Shown here one piece after another: positions 1 through 6,803 of a DNA stretch of 64,000 nucleotides (its first letter is position 1; every line of letters begins with the position of its first letter). The DNA is from Arthrobacter cryoconiti (GTDB lineage: Bacteria; Actinomycetota; Actinomycetes; Actinomycetales; Micrococcaceae). The DNA is taken from the NCBI RefSeq assembly GCF_020905375.1, contig NZ_JAJJBU010000003.1, positions 558,001 through 622,000 of the forward strand, read 5' to 3'. The notes beneath the pieces are model-generated. The model saw only the letters and a program-made list of their open reading frames with translations, was not told the origin of the DNA and ran no database searches. A program made the position numbers and the translations under genes.

Positions 1-320
1 CACTGCGCGCATTATTGGTCAATCAACCGTCCGTTGTGCTGACCAGCGGGGGCACGGGGTTGAGTCCTACTGACCAGACCCCTGAAATGACACTTCCCTT
101 GCTAGAACGCGAAGTTCCGGGCATCATGGAAGCGATCCGGGCCGCGGGACTGAGCAAAACGCCGATGGCGGCCCTAAGCCGGGGACATGCTGGTCTCGCG
201 GGGGACACTCTCATCGTGAATCTGCCGGGTTCACCCAAGGGTGTCATGGACGGCTTGGCCGTTTTGGAACCCATCATCAAGCATATTTGTGAACAGGTGA
301 GGGGCGGGCATGGGCACTAA
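1..320 (+). CDS. MoaB/MogA-family molybdenum cofactor protein, 5' end cut off by window
   Basis: The reading frame is open from base 3 to the stop at 318-320, so the start lies upstream and only about 105 C-terminal residues are present. The motif TSGGTGLSPTDQTPE, early in this fragment, is the signature of the MoCF-binding fold, which binds or adenylylates molybdopterin in Mo-cofactor synthesis. The end overlaps the moaE start by 11 bases, indicating translational coupling within a Mo-cofactor operon. MoaB and MogA cannot be told apart from this fragment. The family call is firm. Confidence 0.9.
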   Translation, partial: LRALLVNQPSVVLTSGGTGLSPTDQTPEMTLPLLEREVPGIMEAIRAAGLSKTPMAALSRGHAGLAGDTLIVNLPGSPKGVMDGLAVLEPIIKHICEQVRGGHGH

Positions 321-771
321 TCTGGATGTAGTTGCCGCGCTGTTGAGCGCAGATCCCATCTCCGTCGACACCGCGATTGCGGCCGTTGAGTCCCAGCGGG
401 CCGGAGCAGTTGTCAGCTTCAGCGGGGTAGTTCGCAACCATGACGGGGGCAAGCGGGTTCAGCGGCTCTCCTACAGTGCGCATCCGCTTGCCCAAGAAGT
501 TCTGAACCGGATTGTCACCGAACTTGCCGGTGCTAAAGGGGCTGCCGATCCGGACGGGCATCCCGTGCGTATCTGGGTGGCACACCGTGTGGGACCGTTG
601 GAAATCGGTGAACCTGCGTTGGTGTGCGCGGTTGCTTCCTCACACAGGGCCGAGGCCTTTGAAATCTGCTCGGAGTTGGTGGAACGGGTCAAAGCTGAAG
701 TACCTATCTGGAAAGAGCAGTTCTACACCGACGGAAGCGTTGAATGGGTCGGGGCGGGAATGCTGCCTTAA
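310..771 (+). CDS. moaE: Molybdopterin synthase catalytic subunit MoaE
   Basis: 153 residues, the usual length for MoaE, the large subunit of molybdopterin synthase. The enzyme transfers sulfur from thiocarboxylated MoaD to precursor Z (cPMP) in the cytoplasm. Family motifs are FSGVVRNHDGG (37-47), AHRVGPLEIGE (91-101), SSHR (110-113) and VKAEVPIWKEQFYTDG (127-142), whose lysines K128 and K135 fit the catalytic and MoaD-binding lysines. The ATG at 310 sits inside the end of the upstream moaB/mogA-like gene. No moaD is visible in this window. Confidence 0.95.
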   Translation: MGTNLDVVAALLSADPISVDTAIAAVESQRAGAVVSFSGVVRNHDGGKRVQRLSYSAHPLAQEVLNRIVTELAGAKGAADPDGHPVRIWVAHRVGPLEIGEPALVCAVASSHRAEAFEICSELVERVKAEVPIWKEQFYTDGSVEWVGAGMLP

Positions 772-851
772 ACTGCCCTCCAGTGAGGCCAGGCTGACGT
801 GAAGCCGTAGTGCGGATAATGGTGGCCGTGAAAACCAGTAGGCTTAAACGT

Positions 852-1610
852 ATGAGTGAAATGCTAAAGGTCGCCGTTCTCGGCGCCAACGGACGTATGG
901 GCGCGGCGGCTGTTGACGCCGTGGGTGAGGCAGCAGGCATGGAATTGGTAGCGGCTTTAGGGCGCGCCGATTCGCTGGAGATGCTTCGTGACTGTGGTGC
1001 AGAAGTCGTTGTAGATCTCACTGTCCCTTCCGCCACGGAAGCTAACGTTCGCTTTGCCGTTGAGCATGGCATGGACGTTGTCGTTGGTACCTCCGGTTGG
1101 GATGCGGTGCGTTTGGAATCACTCCAGGCCTTGTTGGCGGACCATCCCGAAAGCGGTGTCCTCATCGCGCCGAACTTCGCCCTCGGTTCAGTGCTCGCCA
1201 CCCACTTCGCTACCAAAGCTGCGAAGTACTTTGACTCCGTTGAAATCATTGAACTCCACCACCCGGCCAAAGTGGATGCTCCCTCCGGTACTGCGTTGCG
1301 CACGGCCGAACTCATAGCTGCGGCCAGGAGGGCTGCGGGTGTACCCGCAGCCCCGGATGCAACAGAGACCGAACTCGACGGCGCCCGTGGTGCCAGCGTC
1401 GAGGGCATACCTGTCCACAGCGTTCGGCTAGCCGGATTGGTAGCGCACCAAGAAGTGCTGTTTGGCAACGCGGGGGAGGGACTGAAAATCCGTCATGATT
1501 CTTTCAACCTTGGCTCTTTCATGCCAGGAGTGCTGCTGGGAGTGCGCACGGTTGGAACACGTCCCGGATTGACATTGGGACTTGATGGTTACCTTGACTT
1601 GGAAGGCTAA
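852..1610 (+). CDS. dapB: 4-hydroxy-tetrahydrodipicolinate reductase DapB
   Basis: 252 residues. It catalyses the NAD(P)H-dependent reduction of 4-hydroxy-tetrahydrodipicolinate in the diaminopimelate/lysine pathway. GANGRMG (11-17) is the nucleotide-binding loop, and ELHHPAKVDAPSGTA (about 133-147) carries the catalytic His and Lys. I chose the ATG at 852 because the Rossmann fold starts right after it; an in-frame start at 810 would add a non-conserved tail. There is no clear Shine-Dalgarno sequence, but TAGGCT at 839-844 lies 7 bases upstream, so a leaderless transcript is possible. dapA follows 2.3 kb downstream rather than adjacently. Confidence 0.95.
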   Translation: MSEMLKVAVLGANGRMGAAAVDAVGEAAGMELVAALGRADSLEMLRDCGAEVVVDLTVPSATEANVRFAVEHGMDVVVGTSGWDAVRLESLQALLADHPESGVLIAPNFALGSVLATHFATKAAKYFDSVEIIELHHPAKVDAPSGTALRTAELIAAARRAAGVPAAPDATETELDGARGASVEGIPVHSVRLAGLVAHQEVLFGNAGEGLKIRHDSFNLGSFMPGVLLGVRTVGTRPGLTLGLDGYLDLEG

Positions 1611-1614
1611 GACT

Positions 1615-2079
1615 GTGGAAAAGATCCGTATCAGTAGAACCAAAGTCTGGGTCGCCTTGATCGCCTTGCTGCTGGTTTTTTACATGGTCGTCATGCTTCA
1701 GCGTTCCTTTACGCTCATGTTCGTCTCACCCGAATGGCAAGCCAAAGTCATGGGCGCGGCGTATTTCCTGATACCTCTCGTTGTGGCGTGGGTACTGGTC
1801 AACGAGATCCTTTTTGGCGCCCGTACCGAAAAGTTGGCCACCATCCTTGAATCGGAGGGTGGGTTGCCGGTGGATGAGCTGCCACGAACCCCTGCCGGAA
1901 GGATCATCCGGGCCGCCGCTGACGCCGAATTTGAAAAATACAAGCAGCAGGCTGAGGAAGCGCCAGGAGACTGGCGGTCCTGGTTCCGTCTCTCCTGCGC
2001 GTACGACGCATCCGGAGACCGCAAGCGAGCCCGCAAGGCGATGCGTGACGCGGTCAACATGTTCCGGGCCGGTCTCTGA
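1615..2079 (+). CDS. Conserved membrane protein with C-terminal TPR-like segment
   Basis: 154 residues from a GTG 4 bases after the dapB stop, so probably co-transcribed. Two hydrophobic helices (about residues 10-30 and 48-66) are followed by a soluble helical region. WRSWFRLSCAYDASGDRKRA resembles a single tetratricopeptide unit. Both ends are probably cytoplasmic. I recognise the type as a conserved hypothetical of Arthrobacter-like genomes but know no assigned function. The position suggests a link to cell-envelope precursor supply, which is inference only. Confidence 0.75.
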   Translation: MEKIRISRTKVWVALIALLLVFYMVVMLQRSFTLMFVSPEWQAKVMGAAYFLIPLVVAWVLVNEILFGARTEKLATILESEGGLPVDELPRTPAGRIIRAAADAEFEKYKQQAEEAPGDWRSWFRLSCAYDASGDRKRARKAMRDAVNMFRAGL

Positions 2080-2158
2080 GCGAACTCGAATTTTTCAGCG
2101 ATGCAGGGCCGGCGGACCTGCGGTATCGAAGCTATAACGCCAAAAATAGGATGAAACC

Positions 2159-2956
2159 ATGGTGAGCAGTACGCGCAACCCGGTAGACGGCGTCGAACTT
2201 TCCTTCGATAGTGTGGGGGAAGGGGACCCGATCCTGCTCATCCATGGCAGCGCCCTGAGCAGGGCCATTTGGCGCGGCTTCGGCTATACCAAGGCGCTGC
2301 GTGATCGCTATCAGGTCATCTCAATGGACCTGCGCGGCCACGGGCGCAGTGGCAAACCGCATGCTCAAAGTGCCTACGCCATGGACTTTTTGGTGGCCGA
2401 TGCGTTGGCAGTTTTGGATGCTGCCGGGGCCGAGCGCGCCCATTTCGGTGGGTACTCCGTGGGATCACGGGTGGGATATTCGCTTGCTGTCAGCGCCCCC
2501 GAACGGCTGCTCTCCCTGACTACTTTTGGCGGCACGTTCCGCATCCAGCCCGGCAGTGTTGGGGATCTATTTTTCCCTGAGTACGACGCCGCTCTGGGCG
2601 CCGGCGGTATGACCGGCTTTGTGGCGGGCTGGGAAGCGCGGATGGGTCATGACCTTGATGCTCAAACGCGGGCGGCGTTCTTGGCAAACGACGGTGCTGC
2701 GTTGCAAGCTTATTTTCGTCAAACTGAGGCCGAAGCTGCCATTGCCGAATCCGACGTCGCAACTCTTGGCATGCCTGCACTGCTGTTCGCAGGAACGCGG
2801 GATCTTGCAAGGCTGCAGGATTCCCGACGCGCGAGCGAACTCATGCCCAATGCCCGTCTCGTAGAATTGCCGGGCCGCGACCATGGCACCACATTGATTC
2901 CGGCTCAACCGGTGTTGGAAGAGTGGTTACCCTTCCTCGCAACGTCCGGCAACTAG
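2159..2956 (+). CDS. Alpha/beta hydrolase
   Basis: 265 residues with a classic alpha/beta-hydrolase fold. LLIHGSAL near residue 25 forms the oxyanion region, GGYSVGS near residue 97 is the nucleophile elbow (serine about 99), and RDHGTT near residue 240 supplies the catalytic histidine. No signal peptide is present, so it is cytoplasmic. Similar proteins act as esterases, lactonases or haloperoxidase-like enzymes; the substrate cannot be read from the sequence. Its last codons and stop are duplicated just downstream (see the repeat at 2939-2986). Confidence 0.85.
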   Translation: MVSSTRNPVDGVELSFDSVGEGDPILLIHGSALSRAIWRGFGYTKALRDRYQVISMDLRGHGRSGKPHAQSAYAMDFLVADALAVLDAAGAERAHFGGYSVGSRVGYSLAVSAPERLLSLTTFGGTFRIQPGSVGDLFFPEYDAALGAGGMTGFVAGWEARMGHDLDAQTRAAFLANDGAALQAYFRQTEAEAAIAESDVATLGMPALLFAGTRDLARLQDSRRASELMPNARLVELPGRDHGTTLIPAQPVLEEWLPFLATSGN

Positions 2957-2986
2957 CCCGGAACGCAACGTCCGGCAACTAGCCCG
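2939..2986. repeat. Tandem 22-base direct repeat duplicating the hydrolase gene end
   Basis: A 22-base unit starting GCAACGTCCGGCAACTAG occurs at 2939-2960 and identically at 2965-2986, a 26-base period. The first copy includes the last codons and stop of the alpha/beta hydrolase. The second lies outside the gene, so the duplication leaves the protein unchanged. Confidence 0.9.
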
Positions 2987-3041
2987 CAATAGATGCTCTT
3001 TTAACCCATTGGAAAGCGATTTCCAATGCAATAATCGCGGG

Positions 3042-3872
3042 TCAGTTTGAGGGTGCGCCATCCTGCCTAGCTGCGCGGCCCTCGTTGCTGTGGTTATAGG
3101 CGGAGAGCACGGCCGGGATGATGACGGCAGAAGCGCGCCGGTAGCCCAAGGTGGATGGGTGAAAACCATCAATGGCGAACATGTCATGTGGTTCGGAGAG
3201 GAATATTGATCGCACGGCCCGGCCCAAGAGCACGGGCCGTGCACCGGCAGCTGTGGCAGCCTTGAACTGGGCTGTGGCCAATCTTCTGGAGAGCTGACCC
3301 CCCACTTCACGCAGCGGTTTCGGTAGCGAGGGCAAGGTGTCGAAGTCTGGACAGGTACCTACGACGACTGCACTTCCCATCTCCCGCAGCCTTAACATAA
3401 CAGCGGTGAGTTCCTTGATGGAAGTTGCCAGCGAGACGCGATTCGTCAAGTCATTACCGCCCACAATGACAAGAGTGATAAATGGCACGGCGCCGTTGAG
3501 AGAGTCCAACTGGCCATTGACGTCACTGGTTTTGGCACCCACAACAGCAACGGTTCTTAGTTCTACGGCGCGGTGTGCGTGGTCAGAGAGGGCAACTGCC
3601 AGATTCGCCCCTAAGGTTGCCGCTGGTCTCGTCGCACCCAGGCTGGCGGCCACAGAATCTCCGGCTACCACCAGCAGCAACGGTTTGCCCCAAGCTGGCC
3701 GATAGATCTTGTCTGCGTCCGGGCCTCTGTCGCCGAGCCGATGCCCCACTGCGTGATATGCCCGGCGGCCTTCCGTGCCAAAGAGCACTGCCAGTCCACC
3801 CACCGTCGCAACGACGCTCGCGGCAACGACCGCGCCAGCTAGCGCTGTCCTTCGGAGGGAGATGGCATCCAT
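3042..3872 (-). CDS. SGNH/GDSL-family hydrolase, membrane-anchored or secreted
   Basis: 276 residues. GDSVAAS (71-77) carries the nucleophilic serine, VGGND (137-141) is block III, and DGFHPS (235-240) carries the catalytic Asp235 and His238, so all four SGNH blocks are intact. A hydrophobic segment at about residues 8-32 suggests a signal anchor or signal peptide, with action at the cell surface. The ATG at 3872 was preferred to an in-frame TTG at 3938, which would add a non-conserved tail. It is transcribed away from dapA. Likely an esterase or lipase; the substrate is unknown. Confidence 0.85.
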   Translation of the reverse strand: MDAISLRRTALAGAVVAASVVATVGGLAVLFGTEGRRAYHAVGHRLGDRGPDADKIYRPAWGKPLLLVVAGDSVAASLGATRPAATLGANLAVALSDHAHRAVELRTVAVVGAKTSDVNGQLDSLNGAVPFITLVIVGGNDLTNRVSLATSIKELTAVMLRLREMGSAVVVGTCPDFDTLPSLPKPLREVGGQLSRRLATAQFKAATAAGARPVLLGRAVRSIFLSEPHDMFAIDGFHPSTLGYRRASAVIIPAVLSAYNHSNEGRAARQDGAPSN

Positions 3873-3914
3873 GCTGGAAGTATAAGCCGCCGGGAGAACG
3901 CGGTGACGGACGCG

Positions 3915-3945
3915 TTGAACGAAACTGATGCCGAACAAGTAATGT
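3915..3945 (+). promoter_or_regulatory. Candidate dapA promoter giving a leaderless mRNA
   Basis: TTGAAC (3915-3920) and TAATGT (3940-3945) are spaced 19 bases apart. The ATG of dapA follows the -10 by 7 bases, so transcription would begin at or next to the start codon. This fits the lack of a Shine-Dalgarno sequence there. Confidence 0.5.
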
Positions 3946-3952
3946 TTTAGCT

Positions 3953-4858
3953 ATGTCTGCCACTGATGGAACTCTGCGCCCCTTTGGAACCCTGGTCCCT
4001 GCCATGGTCACACCCTTTACCGTAAATGGTGAAGTGGACTACAAGCAGGCGGCTGCTCTGGCCAATAAGTTAGTTGACGACGGTTGCGATGGCATCCTGG
4101 TCACCGGAACGACGGGGGAGACCCCGACCTTGACAGACGAGGAAAACCTCAAAATGTTCGCGGCGGTTCTTGACGCCGTGGGCGGGCGGGCCCGCGTGAT
4201 CGCTGGCACCGGTACCAATGACACCCGGCACTCCATTAGTTTGTCCTTGCGTGCAGCAGATCTTGGTGTCCATGGCTTGTTGATTGTGACACCGTACTAC
4301 AACAAACCCAGTCAAAGTGGCATCAGGGCCCACTTCGAGGCTATCGCCGATTCCACGCCACTACCCGTGATGATCTATGACATTCCCGGGCGAACAGGCA
4401 TGGCGATCACCACGGAAACGATGATCAAATTGGCTGATCACCCGCGGATCGTTGCTCTCAAGGATGCCAAAGCTGATTTCACGGCAACCTCGCGTGTGAT
4501 GGCCAGCACCGATCTTGATGTTTACTCGGGCGACGACGGACTGACCTTGCCGCTGATGGCGGCAGGAGCCGTCGGGCTCGTCAGCGTCAGCGCCCATATC
4601 GCACCACGGCGTTTCCGTGCGCTCATTGACGCAGCAGCCGCGGGGGACTTCGTTACGGCTCGCCGTATCCACTTCGAGCTGGACCCTCTGATTCGTGCCG
4701 CCATGGGACATGTTCAGGGCGCCGTCGCGGTGAAACAAATTCTTAAGTGGCAGGGGATCCTGTCCAACTCGGTTGTCCGGCTTCCACTTGTGGAGCCGGA
4801 CGAGGCCGAGATCGCGATGATCAAGGCTGACCTTGCGGAAGCTGGAATGGAATTGTAA
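3953..4858 (+). CDS. dapA: 4-hydroxy-tetrahydrodipicolinate synthase DapA
   Basis: 301 residues. It condenses pyruvate with aspartate semialdehyde, the committed step toward diaminopimelate and lysine. GTTGETPTL (about 51-59) and TPYYNKPSQSG (about 112-122, with the catalytic Tyr) are present, and ALKDAKAD contains the Schiff-base lysine near residue 169. The length is normal for the family. It is followed 2 bases later by rnj, so the two are co-transcribed. dapB and dapF in the same window complete part of the pathway. Confidence 0.97.
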   Translation: MSATDGTLRPFGTLVPAMVTPFTVNGEVDYKQAAALANKLVDDGCDGILVTGTTGETPTLTDEENLKMFAAVLDAVGGRARVIAGTGTNDTRHSISLSLRAADLGVHGLLIVTPYYNKPSQSGIRAHFEAIADSTPLPVMIYDIPGRTGMAITTETMIKLADHPRIVALKDAKADFTATSRVMASTDLDVYSGDDGLTLPLMAAGAVGLVSVSAHIAPRRFRALIDAAAAGDFVTARRIHFELDPLIRAAMGHVQGAVAVKQILKWQGILSNSVVRLPLVEPDEAEIAMIKADLAEAGMEL

Positions 4859-4860
4859 AC

Positions 4861-6552
4861 ATGACCCAAATGACCGAGCCTGGCTTGAGCACACCACCAC
4901 CACTCGCGGAAGAAACGCTACGGATCGTGCCGTTGGGCGGCATTGGCGAGATCGGGCGCAATATGACGGTCTTTGAAATGGGCGGCAAATTACTCATTGT
5001 GGACTGTGGAGTCCTCTTCCCGGAAGAGGACCAACCAGGCGTCGACGTGATCCTGCCTGACTTTTCCTATATCAAGGACCGCCTCGATGACGTAGTGGGC
5101 GTAGTTCTCACGCACGGCCATGAAGACCACATTGGTGCGGTACCGTATCTGCTGCGCCTGCGCGAAGACATTCCGCTGATCGGTTCGCATTTCACCCTGG
5201 CGTTAGTTGAGGCCAAGCTTGAAGAGCATCGGATTAGGCCTTACTCGCTCACTGTCAAAGAAGGAGACGTAGAGCAGTTTGGCCCGTTCCAGTGCGAGTT
5301 TGTGGCAGTAAACCATTCCATCCCTGACGCGCTGGCCGTGTTTATCCGCACTGCGGGTGGAACCGTGCTGCACACGGGTGACTTCAAGATGGACCAACTG
5401 CCCCTTGACGGGCGCATCACGGATCTGCGCCACTTTGCTCGCTTGGGCGTGGAAGGTGTGGATCTGTTCTTGGTGGACTCTACCAACGCCGATGTGCCCG
5501 GATTCACCACCAGTGAGGCGGAGATCGGGCCCACCCTAGAAGCGCTATTTGGCAAAGCGGACAAACGCATCATTGTGGCCAGTTTTTCCTCCCATGTCCA
5601 TCGGGTACAGCAGGTACTTAATGCCGCCGTCGTCCATGGACGAAAGGTGGCTTTCGTTGGCCGTTCGATGGTGCGCAACATGAGCATCGCGGAGAAACTT
5701 GGCTACCTTCATGTGCCCGCAGATGTCGTGGTGGACTTGAAAAACGTGTCCGATCTGCCGGATAAAGACGTGGTCCTGATGTCTACCGGCTCTCAAGGTG
5801 AACCCATGGCAGCGCTCTCTCGCATGGCCAATGGGGACCACAAGATCAAGGTGGGCGTTGGCGACACCGTCATATTGGCGTCGTCATTGATTCCGGGCAA
5901 CGAAAATGCTGTATACCGGATCATCAATGGCCTGCTCAAGCTTGGCGCAGACGTTATCCACAAAGGTACTGCGAAGGTGCACGTTTCCGGCCATGCAGCG
6001 GCTGGGGAACTTCTGTACTGCTACAACATCCTCAAACCGAAAAATGTCATGCCGGTGCACGGGGAAACCCGGCACTTGATCGCGAACGGAAAGATTGCCC
6101 AGTCATCCGGCGTGCCAGCTACAAACGTCCTCTTGACCAACGATGGTTCCGTGATCGATTTGGCCCACGGTGAGGCGAAAATCGTAGGCCAAGTCGAGTG
6201 CGGTTTTGTGTACGTTGACGGCAAGAGCGTGGGGGAGATTACCGACGCGGACCTCAAAGATCGCCGCACGCTAGGAGACGAAGGTTTCATCTCCATCATC
6301 ACAGTGGTGAATCGCTCCACCGGGAAAATCGTTTCTGGTCCCGATATTCATGCTCGTGGCGTAGCCGAGGACGATTCAGTCTTTGACGAGATCAAGCCGA
6401 AGATCGCCCAAGCATTGGAAGAGGCCGTCATCGCCAGTACCGACCACACCGTCCACCAGCTCCAACAAGTGGTCCGCAGGGTCATTGGTACGTGGGTCAA
6501 CCGTAAATTGCGCCGGCGCCCAATGATCATTCCCGTGGTCCTGGAAGCATAA
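4861..6552 (+). CDS. rnj: Ribonuclease J
   Basis: 563 residues. A metallo-beta-lactamase/beta-CASP ribonuclease with 5'-3' exonuclease and endonuclease activity in mRNA decay and rRNA maturation. HGHEDH near residues 84-90 is the zinc-binding HxHxDH motif; HTGDFKMD and SSHVHR mark later lactamase and CASP elements, and HVSGHA lies in the CASP C-terminal region. The start lies 2 bases after the dapA stop. The dapA-rnj pairing is common in actinobacteria. Confidence 0.96.
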   Translation: MTQMTEPGLSTPPPLAEETLRIVPLGGIGEIGRNMTVFEMGGKLLIVDCGVLFPEEDQPGVDVILPDFSYIKDRLDDVVGVVLTHGHEDHIGAVPYLLRLREDIPLIGSHFTLALVEAKLEEHRIRPYSLTVKEGDVEQFGPFQCEFVAVNHSIPDALAVFIRTAGGTVLHTGDFKMDQLPLDGRITDLRHFARLGVEGVDLFLVDSTNADVPGFTTSEAEIGPTLEALFGKADKRIIVASFSSHVHRVQQVLNAAVVHGRKVAFVGRSMVRNMSIAEKLGYLHVPADVVVDLKNVSDLPDKDVVLMSTGSQGEPMAALSRMANGDHKIKVGVGDTVILASSLIPGNENAVYRIINGLLKLGADVIHKGTAKVHVSGHAAAGELLYCYNILKPKNVMPVHGETRHLIANGKIAQSSGVPATNVLLTNDGSVIDLAHGEAKIVGQVECGFVYVDGKSVGEITDADLKDRRTLGDEGFISIITVVNRSTGKIVSGPDIHARGVAEDDSVFDEIKPKIAQALEEAVIASTDHTVHQLQQVVRRVIGTWVNRKLRRRPMIIPVVLEA

Positions 6553-6803
6553 AAAGGCGGGTCCGTGAGGTCGTGCTTGAAGGTCGACTGATTTCACCGG
6601 GCACTTTTTTCACGCGTCTTGAGCCAGGACACGTCCAAGTTCGACGACGGTGTCGGGTACGTTGGCGTCGCTGGGCCAATGTACCCGGCGTTGCCGTGAG
6701 CAGGGTTCGAGGCTTCGCGGGTGGCTGACCGGGCGCGGCGCCACCCCTTCGCGAGGCGTGTAAATCCGCGGAAAGTGGCGCTCAAGAGGGTATCTTTGAC
6801 TCT
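6553..6803. other. Intergenic gap rnj-ftsK
   Basis: About 250 bases with no convincing gene. TATCTT at 6791-6796 lies 7 bases before the ftsK ATG and could be a -10 for a leaderless transcript, but no good -35 is visible. A 63-codon minus-strand frame here looks random. Confidence 0.5.

Noticed and set aside
704-1468. Long minus-strand open frame (254 codons) opposite dapB
   Set aside because: It is the antisense shadow of a well-supported gene, with composition typical of GC-rich reverse frames and no family motif.
6594-6785. Possible small minus-strand gene between rnj and ftsK
   Set aside because: No ribosome site, no recognisable motif, biased composition.
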